A DNA stretch of 64,000 nt from Plantactinospora mayteni (GTDB lineage Bacteria; Actinomycetota; Actinomycetes; Mycobacteriales; Micromonosporaceae): positions 124,001 through 188,000 of the forward strand of contig NZ_BONX01000009.1 of NCBI RefSeq assembly GCF_016862935.1. Direction: 5' to 3'. Positions 24,192 to 32,896 of this stretch are shown here, piece after piece. Below the pieces are notes generated by a model. The model worked only from the letters and a program-made list of their open reading frames with translations. It searched no databases and was not told the origin of the DNA. Position numbers and translations under genes: made by a program. Each line of letters starts with the position of its first letter. The stretch's first letter is position 1.

Positions 24192-25229
24192 CTACCCGTC
24201 GGCCGTCCGGGGGAGCGGCGCCGGTCCGTCGGATGCGAGATCCAGTCGGTGCGGTGCGATCCGGTACCGGTCGGCCATCGACCGGGCGGTGGCCACGAAC
24301 GTCGCCCGCAGCTCGGCCGGAGCGAGTACCTCGACGTCGGCGCCGAGCTTCAACAGTTCGATGTGCCCGTGCCGGACCGACTCGATCGGCACGGCCGTGT
24401 ACCGCCAGCCGGCGTTGTCGACCGGTCCGGCCACGGCCCGCGCCGCCCGGGACATCGCCGGCGGGAAGACGAACGGCATCAGGTCCAGTGCCGCCTCGGT
24501 CAGCCGTACCGTCGCGGTGGCCCGGTAGACGCTCTCCTCGTAGCGGCGGCTCCAGGTGTGCCAGAAGGCGGCCAGGTCGAAGTCGTCCGGCCGGCCGAAG
24601 GTCTCGTCCAGCACCGTCAGCTCCAGCACGCTGCCGATCCGGTAGGCCCGGGGCTCGTCACCGGCTCCGGCCACCAGATACCACCGGCCCGCCTTGAGCA
24701 CCACACCCAGCGGTGCGAGCCGCCGGGTCACCTCCCGGGGCGCCTTCCAGCGGCGGTACCGGATCTCGACCATGCGCTCCCGCCACACCGCGTCGGCGAG
24801 CGCGGCCAGGTACGGGGTCGGCTCGGCGTCGCGGAACCAGCCCGGCGCGTCCAGGTGGAACCGGTCGCGGGCCCGGGCGGCCCGGCCGCCCAGCTCGGCT
24901 GGGAGCGCGGCGAGCAGTTTCAGCTCGGCGCCGGCCAGTACCGGGCCCAGGCCGAGTTCGGCGGCCGGGCCGGGCATGCCGGCCAGGAACAGCGCCTCCG
25001 CCTCGTCGGTGGTGAGCCCGGTCAGCCGGGTCCGGTAGCCGTCGAGCAACTGGTAGCCGCCGGCCGGGCCGCGGTCGGCGTAGACGGGTACTCCGGCGGC
25101 GCCGAGCGACTCGACGTCCCGGTAGACCGTCCGGACCGACACCTCCAGCGCGGTGGAGAGTTCCTGCGCCGTCATCCGCCCCCGGGCCTGCAACAGCAGG
25201 AGCAGCGAGACGAGTCGGCTGGCGCGCAC
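24192..25229 (-). CDS. WYL-domain transcriptional regulator (HTH-11 / YafY-like)
   Basis: 345 residues. The N-terminal winged HTH reads MRASRLVSLLLLLQARGRMTAQELSTALEVSVRTVYRDVESLGAAGVPVY, the HTH_11 DeoR-like domain found in YafY proteins. The WYL domain follows (about residues 140-215), with EIRYRRWKAPREVTRRLAPLGVVLKAGRWYLVAGAGDEPRAYRIGSVLEL; the family W-Y-L triad reads RWYLVA here. A WCX-type C-terminal domain closes the protein. WYL domains bind nucleic acid or nucleotide ligands in DNA-damage and phage-defence regulation in some members. No partner gene is obvious here; the next gene downstream in the same region is a recombinase on the other strand. Confidence 0.9.
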   Translation of the reverse strand: MRASRLVSLLLLLQARGRMTAQELSTALEVSVRTVYRDVESLGAAGVPVYADRGPAGGYQLLDGYRTRLTGLTTDEAEALFLAGMPGPAAELGLGPVLAGAELKLLAALPAELGGRAARARDRFHLDAPGWFRDAEPTPYLAALADAVWRERMVEIRYRRWKAPREVTRRLAPLGVVLKAGRWYLVAGAGDEPRAYRIGSVLELTVLDETFGRPDDFDLAAFWHTWSRRYEESVYRATATVRLTEAALDLMPFVFPPAMSRAARAVAGPVDNAGWRYTAVPIESVRHGHIELLKLGADVEVLAPAELRATFVATARSMADRYRIAPHRLDLASDGPAPLPRTADG

Positions 25230-25321
25230 CCGAGCAAGATTATCCCGGTATTTCCGAGAGTTGGAGATCGCCGGGCGCGTCTGGCGGGGTCTCGGGCGAA
25301 TGGTCTGAAAAACTTTCTCGC

Positions 25322-26314
25322 GTGTCCCGATCCACCCTGGTTCGCCGGGCGGCGACCCGACCGGCGCCGACCTCCGCTCCGGCCGACTTCACCGACGCCT
25401 GGCTGCGTAACCGTCGGTTGTCCGAGCACACCCGGGCCGCGTACCGGCGGGACATCGCCGGCTGGCTCGGCTGGTGCGCCGGCCGGGAACTCGACCCGCT
25501 CGGCGCGACGTTCCTGGACGTCAACACGTACGCCCGGGAGTTGGAGTCGAGCGTCGACCCGCGCAGCGGCCGGCCGCTGACCGCGGCCACGGTGGCCCGG
25601 AAGCTCTCCGCGCTGTCGAGCTGGTACACGTTCCTCGGCAAGCTCGGGGTGGTGCCGGGCAACCCGGTCTCCGGTGCCGACCGGCCCCGGGTCGACCGCG
25701 ACCACTCCGCCACCGTGGGCCTGACCTCGGACGAGGTCGACGCGCTGCTCGCCGCCGCCGAGGCCGACACCGGCCCCAACGCGCTGCGCAACCGGGTGGT
25801 GCTGGCCCTCCTCGCCGATCTCGGGCTGCGGGTCGGCGAGTTGGTCTCGCTGGACCTGTCCGACCTGGGCCAGGAGCGGGGGCACCGCAGCGTGCGGTTC
25901 GTCGGCAAGGGCGGCCGGGCCCGCCGTCGGGCGCTGACCCCGAGTTCGGCGTACGCGGTGGACGCCTACCTGGCGGCCCGCGCGATCGTGACGGGGCGGT
26001 CGGTGGAGCAGTTGACCGGCGCGCTGCTGGTGACCGCCACCGGCAACCGGCTCGACCGGCACGCCGTGTTCCGGCTCGTCCGGCGGCTGGCTCGGGTGGC
26101 GGGCATTCCGGCCTGGGAACGGCTCTCCCCGCACTCGCTGCGGCACGCCTTCGCCACCTCGGCCCGTGCCGAGGGGGTGCCGCTGGAGGACGTGCAGGAC
26201 GCGATGGGGCACGCCGATCCGCGCACCACCCGGCGGTACGACCGGGACCGGCACAACCTGGACCGGGACCCGGCGTACGCGATCTGGGCGGCCCGGGCCC
26301 GCCGCCGGAGTTGA
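25322..26314 (+). CDS. Tyrosine recombinase / integrase (copy 2)
   Basis: 330 residues, very similar from end to end to the recombinase at 1649-2644, including both domains and the C-terminal DRDRHNLDRDPAY tail. Active-site residues are R170, K196, H271, R274, H297 and Y306. It starts at a GTG, aligned with the ATG of copy 1 after a similar CTTTCTC lead. It sits between a WYL regulator and a VOC protein with no phage or plasmid genes around it, unlike copy 1, which lies in a mobile island. Either copy could be the ancestral one. An integrase with no excisionase may serve as a chromosomal recombinase or as a domesticated remnant. Confidence 0.93.
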   Translation: MSRSTLVRRAATRPAPTSAPADFTDAWLRNRRLSEHTRAAYRRDIAGWLGWCAGRELDPLGATFLDVNTYARELESSVDPRSGRPLTAATVARKLSALSSWYTFLGKLGVVPGNPVSGADRPRVDRDHSATVGLTSDEVDALLAAAEADTGPNALRNRVVLALLADLGLRVGELVSLDLSDLGQERGHRSVRFVGKGGRARRRALTPSSAYAVDAYLAARAIVTGRSVEQLTGALLVTATGNRLDRHAVFRLVRRLARVAGIPAWERLSPHSLRHAFATSARAEGVPLEDVQDAMGHADPRTTRRYDRDRHNLDRDPAYAIWAARARRRS

Positions 26315-26345
26315 GGCGGCGGGCCAGCACGCGGGTGGTGGTTGC

Positions 26346-26717
26346 TCAGTCCGATGCCCGCAGGCAGATGCAGAACGGCTGCCCGGCCGGGTCGGTGAGC
26401 ACCCGCCACCGGTCACCGCCGGGCTGGAAGTCGGGCCGCGCGGCACCGGCTTCGCGGCAGGCCGCCTCGGCCTTGTCCAGGTCGTCGACGTAGAGGTCGA
26501 GGTGGTAGCGCTTGCCGCCGGAGCTGTCCGGCCAGGCCGGCGGCTGGTAGCCCTCGACCAGCCCGAAACCGAGCGAGGCGTGCCCGTCGCTGATCATCGC
26601 GTACTCGGCAGCGCTGGCGGTGACCTCCCAGCCGAGCGCCCGCGAGTAGAACTCGGCGTGCGCGCGGGGATCCGGGCTGTCCAGGTTGACCATGATGAGG
26701 TCGCCGATCTTTTCCAT
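26346..26717 (-). CDS. VOC-family (glyoxalase-fold) protein
   Basis: 123 residues in two beta-alpha-beta-beta-beta modules: IMVNLDSPDPRAHAEFYSRALGWEV and YHLDLYVDDLDKAEAACREAGAAR, then VLTDPAGQPFCICL, where the DPAGxPFCI ending is typical of VOC proteins of the glyoxalase/bleomycin-resistance superfamily. Start at MEKIGDLIM. Possible roles are enzyme, drug-binding or small-molecule resistance; none can be chosen. Confidence 0.83.
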   Translation of the reverse strand: MEKIGDLIMVNLDSPDPRAHAEFYSRALGWEVTASAAEYAMISDGHASLGFGLVEGYQPPAWPDSSGGKRYHLDLYVDDLDKAEAACREAGAARPDFQPGGDRWRVLTDPAGQPFCICLRASD

Positions 26718-26811
26718 GCCGGCCAGCCTGCCGGCCGTACCTGACACCTCCTGTCAGGTACGGCGCCCCGACCGACCCCGGATGTTGGCGGGGACCTGGG
26801 CGCTGGGCGGG

Positions 26812-28512
26812 TCAGCAGAGCAGGTCCAGTTCGTGGTGCGCCTCCGCCGCGATGTCCGCGCCGCGCAGCCAGCGCCGCGCCCAGAGCCGGGCGGCCACCT
26901 CCGCCGCCTCGTCGCCGCCGGCCGCCTGCTCGACCAGCAGGGCGGTGGCCAGCGCGTACGCCATTCGCAGCGCCAGCCCGCGCGCCCCGGCCAGTACCGC
27001 GACCGACTCCGGAGTCACCTCGGCGATCGAGTCGCGCAGCTCCGCCGCCGTGCCGGCGAGCGCGTCGGCCAGCGCCGGGTGCAGCCGTCGGGCGGTGTCG
27101 GTGGCGGCGTCCAGCCGGGCCAGCAGTGGCGTGGCGGCGTCCTCCCGGAGGACCGCCCGGAGCACGTCCAGCGCGAGCACGTTGGTGGTGCCCTCCCAGA
27201 TCGGCAGCACCTGGGCGTCCCGCAGCAGCCGGGGTATCCCGGTGTCCTCGACGTATCCGGCACCGCCGAAGCACTCGACGTACTCGCTGGCCGAGGAGAC
27301 CGCCAGCCGTCCGGTGGCGAGTTTGGCCAGCGGCGCCACGATCCGCAGCTCGGCCGTGGCGGCCGGATCCGAGCCCACCTCGACCCGGCCGAGCAGCGCG
27401 AACGCGTGCCCGGCCAGTACGAACGCCCCGGCCGCGTCCACCGCCAGGGTGCCGAGGGTGGCCCGGTGCAGGGGTGAGGTACTCAACCGTCCGCCGGCCA
27501 CCTGACGGGCGTCGGCGTACGCCCGGGCGTACGCGAGTCCTCGGCGCATCCCGGCGGCAGCCGCTGCCGCGTTGTGCAGCCGGGTCACCACGACCAGGGT
27601 CATCGCCCGGCTCAGACCCGGCCCGGACGGGTCCCCGAGCGGCCAGGCGTACGCGTCGTGCAGCCCGATCTCGGCGGTCGGCAGTGCCCGGGTACCGAGC
27701 TTGTCCTTGAGCCGGTGCACGGTGATCCCCGGCGCCGGGGCGTACCGGTCGGCACCCGGCCCGGCCAGTGGCGAGTCGGCGGCATAGCGCGGGATCAGGA
27801 ACGGCACCAGCACCCGGCTGCCCCGACCGGCGCCCTCCGGGCGGGCCAGCGCGACCGCCAGCTCCGCGTCGGCGGCCGAACAGAACCACTTCTCCCCGGT
27901 GAGCCGCCAGGAGCCGTCTGCGGCGGGTCGGCCGGTGGTGGTCGACCCGGCCAGGTCGGAGCCGCCCTGCGACTCGGTCATCCACTGCCCGCTGCTCACC
28001 GCCACGGCCGGGTCGGTGGCGGTGAGCCGGGGCAGCCAGGCGTCGCGTACCGCCGGATCGACCTCGGGGCGGGCGAGCAGCGCGGCGGCGCCGTCGCTCA
28101 TCGCCACCGGGCAGGAGAAGGTGGCCGACTCCGGACCGTAGAGGTGCAGCAGGGCGTGCTGGACGACCCGGGCCGCCGCTCCCCAGGTGCCCCGGGCCTC
28201 CGCCAGGTACGGCAGCGCGACCACGGCGTGTCGGGCTGCCGCCGCGCGCTGGGCCTGCCAGCCGGCGGAGGTCTCGATCCGGTCGATCCGGGCTCCCCAC
28301 GGGCCGTAACGGACCAGGGTCGGCGGGTGTGCCTCGGCGTCGGCGTGCGCGGCCCGCAGCGGACCGGTGACGTCGGTGGCGAGCGCGGCCAGCCGGTCCG
28401 CCACCTTGGCGTGCCCGTCCGGGCCGAGCTGGCGGTCCAGCCAGGACCGCAGCAGCCGGTCGCTGACGTACGGGTCGGCGGGTACCGGGACCACCTGGAC
28501 GTAGCGCTGCAT
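26812..28512 (-). CDS. Acyl-CoA dehydrogenase family protein (AidB-like)
   Basis: 566 residues with an FAD-binding acyl-CoA dehydrogenase fold. The middle region has WMTESQGGSDL (flavin-contact motif), TGEKWFCSAADAEL and the C-terminal EYVECFGGAGYVEDTGIPRLLRDAQVLPIWEGTTNVLALD, the conserved segment of the AidB and related groups. The length exceeds ordinary acyl-CoA dehydrogenases because of N- and C-terminal extensions, as in AidB. AidB is linked to alkylation response in Escherichia coli, but many relatives have unknown roles. The start MQRYVQVVP at 28512 is chosen because residues before it look non-conserved. Confidence 0.87.
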   Translation of the reverse strand: MQRYVQVVPVPADPYVSDRLLRSWLDRQLGPDGHAKVADRLAALATDVTGPLRAAHADAEAHPPTLVRYGPWGARIDRIETSAGWQAQRAAAARHAVVALPYLAEARGTWGAAARVVQHALLHLYGPESATFSCPVAMSDGAAALLARPEVDPAVRDAWLPRLTATDPAVAVSSGQWMTESQGGSDLAGSTTTGRPAADGSWRLTGEKWFCSAADAELAVALARPEGAGRGSRVLVPFLIPRYAADSPLAGPGADRYAPAPGITVHRLKDKLGTRALPTAEIGLHDAYAWPLGDPSGPGLSRAMTLVVVTRLHNAAAAAAGMRRGLAYARAYADARQVAGGRLSTSPLHRATLGTLAVDAAGAFVLAGHAFALLGRVEVGSDPAATAELRIVAPLAKLATGRLAVSSASEYVECFGGAGYVEDTGIPRLLRDAQVLPIWEGTTNVLALDVLRAVLREDAATPLLARLDAATDTARRLHPALADALAGTAAELRDSIAEVTPESVAVLAGARGLALRMAYALATALLVEQAAGGDEAAEVAARLWARRWLRGADIAAEAHHELDLLC

Positions 28513-28628
28513 GTTCGTCGTCCTCGGGGGCGAGGGCCGGCCGGGATGCCGGCGAGGCTGGCGGGGATGGTCCCGACCGTAGACCACGGCGGCCGGCCGG
28601 TGGCACCGCCCAAGCCGATCATGGTCGA

Positions 28629-28694
28629 TCGATGCCGAACCCGGCCGGTGTCGATGCCGAACCCGGCCGGTGTCGACGGCGAACCCGGCCGGTT
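28629..28694. repeat. 22-bp tandem repeat, three copies
   Basis: The unit TCGATGCCGAACCCGGCCGG plus TG is repeated exactly at 28629-28650 and 28651-28672, then with three changes at 28673-28694. It lies between divergent genes, 41 bases before the next ATG. It could be a regulator-binding array or slippage product. Confidence 0.8.
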
Positions 28695-28734
28695 CGGCAC
28701 CCGCCGGGCGGGCCGGCTATCTACCGTCGGTGGC

Positions 28735-29193
28735 ATGGCCTACGAGCTGCCCGGCGGAGGTGGGGCACGGCGACCGCGCCGGCTCCGGGGCGTGCTGTCG
28801 GTGGTCGCGGCCGGCCTCTTCGTCTGCTGTGTCGGCGCGGCCGGCCTCGGGGCCTGGAACTTCCAGCACCTCCGGCAGTCCTCCGGCGCGGCCCAGGAGG
28901 CGGCGGAGGCGTTCCTCCAGGACGTGACCAGCGGCGACCCGGGCGGCGCCTACGACCGGCTCTGCGTCGACACCCGCGAGCGGTGGAGCCGGGAGGAGTT
29001 CGAGCGACGGCTCTCCGTACCACCGACGATCACCCGGTACGCCATCGACGACGTCAGCGTCGCGAGCGACCAGGGCCAGCTCCGGGCGACCGCGACAGCG
29101 AAGCTGACCCGCCGGTCCGGTGCGGTGGACCGGCGGGAGATGCCGATGATCAAGGACGGTGACCAGTGGCTGGTCTGCGGCGACCCGTTCTGA
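28735..29193 (+). CDS. Membrane-anchored protein with NTF2/DUF4878-like domain
   Basis: 152 residues. The N-terminus is Gly/Arg-rich, then a single helix (VLSVVAAGLFVCCVGAAGLGAW). The outside domain reads SGAAQEAAEAFLQDVTSGDPGGAYDRLCVDTRERWSREEF, the helical opening of an SnoaL/NTF2-like fold as in DUF4878 proteins. The C-terminal strand pair (QLRATATAKLTRRSG, QWLVCGDPF) completes it. Such proteins are often lipoprotein or membrane-tethered binders, of unknown ligand. It has its own promoter region with the 22-bp tandem repeat. Confidence 0.78.
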   Translation: MAYELPGGGGARRPRRLRGVLSVVAAGLFVCCVGAAGLGAWNFQHLRQSSGAAQEAAEAFLQDVTSGDPGGAYDRLCVDTRERWSREEFERRLSVPPTITRYAIDDVSVASDQGQLRATATAKLTRRSGAVDRREMPMIKDGDQWLVCGDPF

Positions 29194-29241
29194 GCCCGGT
29201 CGCACGGCCGGCGCCGTCGGACCGGGGCCGGTACCGGTCGC

Positions 29242-29943
29242 TCAGCGGTTGTCGCCCAGGTCGCCGGAGCGGAAGTGTCGCCGGCAGAGCACCTGGTAGC
29301 GCACCTCGGCCGCCTCGACGGTGTCCCCGATGACCACCTGCTCGCCGTGCCGGGCCACCGCGCCGCCGACCACCCGGGCGTTGAGCTGCCCCGGGCGTCC
29401 ACACCAGCAGAGCACCTCGACCTGGATCCGGGACACCTCGTCGGCAAGCTCGAAGAGCCGCTGCGCGGCCGGGAACAGGCAGGACCGGAAATCGCTGGCC
29501 AGGCCGAACGCGAAGACGTCCACGTCGTAGCAGTCGACCAGCTCGGCCATCTGCTCCACGTGCCGCACCGTGTAGAAGCACGCCTCGTCGCAGATCAGGT
29601 AGTCCAGCCGGTCGCCGTCGGCCCACCGGCCCTTCACGAGTTCACAGAGGTCGAGGTCGTCGGTGACCTCGATGGCCTCGTGCGCCAGACCGATCCGGGT
29701 GGTGATCTGCGGGCCGAGGGAACGGTCGATCCTGGTCAGTACCAGTCCACGCCGACCCTGCCGGGCGTGGTTGTAGTTCATCTGCAAGGCCATGGTCGAC
29801 TTGCCACAGTCCATCGGTCCCCAGAAGAACTTGAGGGCGGCGCCCTGACGTAACCGGCCGTCGCCGGCGGCGAAACACGCCTGGGCGAGAGCGGATTCGT
29901 CGCCGGCGGACAGGGTACGGCTGGTGCGGCTGTCGTCGGTCAC
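29242..29943 (-). CDS. tdk: Thymidine kinase
   Basis: 233 residues. The type II thymidine kinase shows a P-loop (FFWGPMDCGKSTMALQM), the lasso and DNA-precursor motif (LICDEACFYTVRHVEQMAELVD, with catalytic Glu in DEAxF), and the zinc site of two CxxC-like pairs (VLCWCGRPGQLNARV and VLCRRHFRSG). It phosphorylates thymidine in the pyrimidine salvage pathway in the cytoplasm. The GTG at 29943 begins VTDDSRTSRTL; the frame upstream to 30393 is open but repetitive and not conserved. Downstream tandem repeats start 84 bases away. Confidence 0.93.
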   Translation of the reverse strand: MTDDSRTSRTLSAGDESALAQACFAAGDGRLRQGAALKFFWGPMDCGKSTMALQMNYNHARQGRRGLVLTRIDRSLGPQITTRIGLAHEAIEVTDDLDLCELVKGRWADGDRLDYLICDEACFYTVRHVEQMAELVDCYDVDVFAFGLASDFRSCLFPAAQRLFELADEVSRIQVEVLCWCGRPGQLNARVVGGAVARHGEQVVIGDTVEAAEVRYQVLCRRHFRSGDLGDNR

Positions 29944-30026
29944 GGTCGGGGAGCCTAGGCCACCAGGCGTTTCCGGTTCGACCCGCCGTGTCGTTGACCA
30001 CTCTGGTCGCCGATCTCCGCCGGGCC

Positions 30027-30089
30027 GCGACTCAGCCCGGAGCGGCGGTGACTCAGCTCGGTCGGGTCGCGACTCAGCTCGGTCCGGAA
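30027..30089. repeat. 21-bp imperfect tandem repeat, three copies
   Basis: Units beginning GYGACTCAGCYCGG at 30027, 30048 and 30069 lie upstream of the thymidine kinase GTG and run into the 3' end of the neighbouring small gene. The period is 21 bases. Confidence 0.65.
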
Positions 30090-30445
30090 TCCCCGCCCGG
30101 TGGCCGGCCGGTGATCCGGGCCCGCTCGTCCGCCGACAGCGCCGGCACGAGATGCTGGTCGACGAGATTCCGCAGGTCAGCGGCGAGGGTCGGGTCGCCC
30201 TGCACCAGGGTCCGCAACCTCTGCTGCCAGGTGTCGGCGAGGGTGCGTTCCAGGGCGGGGTCGCCGGCCTGGCGGGCGGCGAGGACCTCGGCGCGTACCT
30301 CGGCCAGCTCGGTGGCCGCGTCGTCCGCCTCCGCCGGCCGGACCCGCCGCCAGAACGCCACCACCTCGGCCCGGGCCACCGGCCAGCCGGCACCGGCCAT
30401 CGCGCCGACCAGTGCCGTACCGGCGGCCACCTCGATCGGCTCCAT
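30074..30445 (-). CDS. Hypothetical protein, 123 residues
   Basis: A largely helical cytoplasmic protein. It opens MEPIEVAAGTALVGAMAGAGWPVARAEVVAFWRRVRPAE, which could be a short hydrophobic segment then a charged coil (ELAEVRAEVLAARQAGDPALERTLADTWQQRLRTLVQGDPTL). I know similar small actinobacterial proteins of unknown role, but cannot name a function. The last part overlaps the 21-bp tandem repeat. Confidence 0.6.
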   Translation of the reverse strand: MEPIEVAAGTALVGAMAGAGWPVARAEVVAFWRRVRPAEADDAATELAEVRAEVLAARQAGDPALERTLADTWQQRLRTLVQGDPTLAADLRNLVDQHLVPALSADERARITGRPPGGDSGPS

Positions 30446-30556
30446 CCCGCGCCTCCTGCCCGGCTAACGCCCCGGGCCCACCCTAGGCCAGATCGTGCCC
30501 CCGATTGGCCCGGTCGGCCCGGACAGGCTGGCTGTCCGGGCCGACGAAGCCGCCGG

Positions 30557-31933
30557 TCAGAGGCGTTCCGGCGGGGTGTTGCCGGCGGCGACGATCGCCC
30601 GCCGGATCGGTACGGCGGCCAGCAACACGAACCCGATCACGAAGAACGCCAGCAGCGAGATGATCGCCACCCGGTAGCTCTCGGTCATCCCGTACGCCAG
30701 CCCGAACAGCAGCGGCCCGAGCCAGCTCGTGCCCTTGTCGGAGATCTCGTAGAGCCCGAAGTACTCCGCCTCCTTGCCCTTCGGGATCAACTGGCTGAAG
30801 AGCGACCGGCTCAGCGCCTGGCTGCCGCCGAGCACGATGCCGATCCCGCCACCGAGCAGTACGAACGGCAGCGCCTGGTTGGCCGGCAGTCGGAACGCGA
30901 CCGCCAGCACCACCGTCCAGAGCACCAGGCTGACCAGGATGGTCTTCCAGGCGCCGATCCGCTTCGCCAGCGCGCCCATGCCGAGCGCGCCGAAGAAGGC
31001 CAGGAACTGCACCATCAGGATGGTCGGCACGAGTACGTCGTCGGAGAGCTTCAGCTCCTCGGTGCCGTACACCGCCGACAGCGAGATCACCGTCTGGATG
31101 CCGTCGTTGTAGACCAGGTAGGCGACCAGGAAGAACAACGTCAACGGGTACGCCTTGAGGCTGCGCAGGGTGTGCCAGAGCTGGCGGAACCCGTCGAGCA
31201 GTACCGGTCCCTGTGCCGGGCCGGCGACCGGCGGCCGGTTACGCAGCCGGATCAGCGGGATGGTGGTGAACGCCGCCCACCAGATGCCCGCCGACACCAT
31301 GCTGTACCGGGCGACCTCGCCGGTGTCCAGCCCGAGCGAGTCCTTGAACAGCACCGCCGCGACGTTGATCGCCAGCAGCAGGCCGCCGCCGATGTAGCCG
31401 ATCGCCCAGCCGATGCTGGAGACGCTGTCCCGTTCCTCCGGCCCGGCTATCTGCGGCAGGAACGAGTAGTAGACGACGATGCTCGCCCCGTAGGAGATGT
31501 TGGCGATCAGGAACAGCCCGGCGCCGAGCAGGTAGCGGTCGCCGGTCAGGAACAGCAGCCCGACGGTGGCCGCCGAGCCGATGTAGGCGAAGAGCGCCAG
31601 CATCTCCTTCTTGCGCGGCGACCGGTCGGCGACGGCACCGACCAGCGGCAGTACGAAGACGGTCAGGAACACCGACAGCGAGACCATGTACGGAAAGAGC
31701 GAGCCGGGCGCGATGTCGATGCCGAGCAAGCTGACCCGCCCGCCCCGACACGGGTCGTCGGAGGCACAGCCAGCGGCCGACTTCGCGATCGAGGTCAGGT
31801 ACGGGCCCAGGAAGACGGTGATCACCGTCGTGTTGAACGCCGAGTTCGCCCAGTCGTAGAAGTACCAGCCGACCCGTTCGTGCCGGGTGCTGGGTGGCGC
31901 CTCCGGCGCCGTCGCGGGGATGGTCTCGGCCAT
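30557..31933 (-). CDS. MFS transporter, UMF1 (Atg22-like) family
   Basis: 458 residues. The opening VGWYFYDWANSAFNTTVITVFLGPYL is the diagnostic UMF1 signature (YDWANSA). Twelve membrane helices follow, with a motif-A-like loop PLVGAVADRSPRKKEML. The mid-protein VLGGSQALSRSLFSQLIPKGKEAEYFGLYEISDKGTSWLGPLLFG is the second family hallmark. The yeast relative exports amino acids from the vacuole; bacterial substrates are not known. Next downstream in the same direction is a glycerophosphodiesterase gene, so uptake or recycling of membrane breakdown products is possible. Confidence 0.92.
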   Translation of the reverse strand: MAETIPATAPEAPPSTRHERVGWYFYDWANSAFNTTVITVFLGPYLTSIAKSAAGCASDDPCRGGRVSLLGIDIAPGSLFPYMVSLSVFLTVFVLPLVGAVADRSPRKKEMLALFAYIGSAATVGLLFLTGDRYLLGAGLFLIANISYGASIVVYYSFLPQIAGPEERDSVSSIGWAIGYIGGGLLLAINVAAVLFKDSLGLDTGEVARYSMVSAGIWWAAFTTIPLIRLRNRPPVAGPAQGPVLLDGFRQLWHTLRSLKAYPLTLFFLVAYLVYNDGIQTVISLSAVYGTEELKLSDDVLVPTILMVQFLAFFGALGMGALAKRIGAWKTILVSLVLWTVVLAVAFRLPANQALPFVLLGGGIGIVLGGSQALSRSLFSQLIPKGKEAEYFGLYEISDKGTSWLGPLLFGLAYGMTESYRVAIISLLAFFVIGFVLLAAVPIRRAIVAAGNTPPERL

Positions 31934-31973
31934 GTCGGTCCTTCGGTATCGGGGGCGGCCTGGTCCGGCCGAC

Positions 31974-32747
31974 CTACCGATCGGACGGCCAGTGACCGCG
32001 GCTCTGGTACGCCTCGCGCAGCACGTCGACGTGATCGGTCATGATGCCATCCACACCGAGGTCGAGTAACTCGTTCATCTCGGTGACTTCGTCGATGGTC
32101 CAGACGTGCACCTGGAGCCCGAGCCGGTGCACGAAGTCGACGAACCGCCGATCGACCACCTTGATCCCCCGGTAGCGGACCGGCACCTGGGCGGCGACCA
32201 CCGTCGGCGGCAGTACCAGCCGCCGGTTGGCCAGCGAGGCGAGCCGTACCCGGGCCACCCCGCGCAGCCCGAGCGAGGTGGCGATCTTCGGCCCGGCCAG
32301 GATCCGCAGCCGGGCCAGCCGGGTGTCGCTGAACGAGGCGAGCAGCACCCGGTCGCCGGCCCCGGCCCGGTCGACGGTACGCACGGTCGGCGTGACCGCG
32401 TCGTCGGCCTTCACGTCGACGTTGAACCGGATCTGTGGCCAGGCGGCGAGTACGTCATCGAGCCGGGGCACCGCCGCCGCCCCGCCGATCCGGATCGTCT
32501 TCAGGTCCGCCCAGCGCAGCCCGGCGATCCGGCCGTGCTCCCCGGTCATCCGGTGCAGTGTCGAGTCGTGGAAGACCACCGACACCTCGTCGGCGGTGGC
32601 GTGCACGTCGGTCTCGACGTACCGGTAGCCGAGCTGGACCGCCCGGGCGAACGCCTCGGTGGTGTTCTCGTCACCGCGTGCGGCGCCGCCCCGGTGCGCG
32701 AACGCCAGCGGCGTCGGCGCGTCGAGGTAGGCGAAGTCCCGGATCAC
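31974..32747 (-). CDS. Glycerophosphodiester phosphodiesterase
   Basis: 257 residues in a TIM-barrel fold. The catalytic segment is LAFAHRGGAARGDENTTEAFARAVQLGYRYVETDVHATADEVSVVFHDSTLHRMTG, with the paired His and Glu/Asp metal ligands of the GDPD family. Later strands (IRFNVDVKADD, VHVWTIDEVTEMNELLDLGVDGIMTD) match UgpQ/GlpQ. It hydrolyses glycerophosphodiesters to glycerol-3-phosphate and an alcohol. There is no signal peptide, so it is cytoplasmic. It is upstream of and co-directional with the UMF1 transporter, 40 bases away. The start at 32747 is ATG. Confidence 0.93.
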   Translation of the reverse strand: MIRDFAYLDAPTPLAFAHRGGAARGDENTTEAFARAVQLGYRYVETDVHATADEVSVVFHDSTLHRMTGEHGRIAGLRWADLKTIRIGGAAAVPRLDDVLAAWPQIRFNVDVKADDAVTPTVRTVDRAGAGDRVLLASFSDTRLARLRILAGPKIATSLGLRGVARVRLASLANRRLVLPPTVVAAQVPVRYRGIKVVDRRFVDFVHRLGLQVHVWTIDEVTEMNELLDLGVDGIMTDHVDVLREAYQSRGHWPSDR

Positions 32748-32896
32748 GTTGCGTAGTATGCCCCGCCCGGTTGGCCGTCCGGTGACCGGTGGGCGGCGCC
32801 TTTCCCCGCCCGACGGGAACTTTTGCCGGCAGTGGGCCGTTTTCGACCCTGGCCGGCGCCCCGGCTTCCGCCCGGGGAGGTCGACGAGGCTTCAGT

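Noticed and set aside
29924-32044. Plus-strand 706-residue frame
   Set aside because: Antisense to the UMF1 transporter with no recognisable domain.
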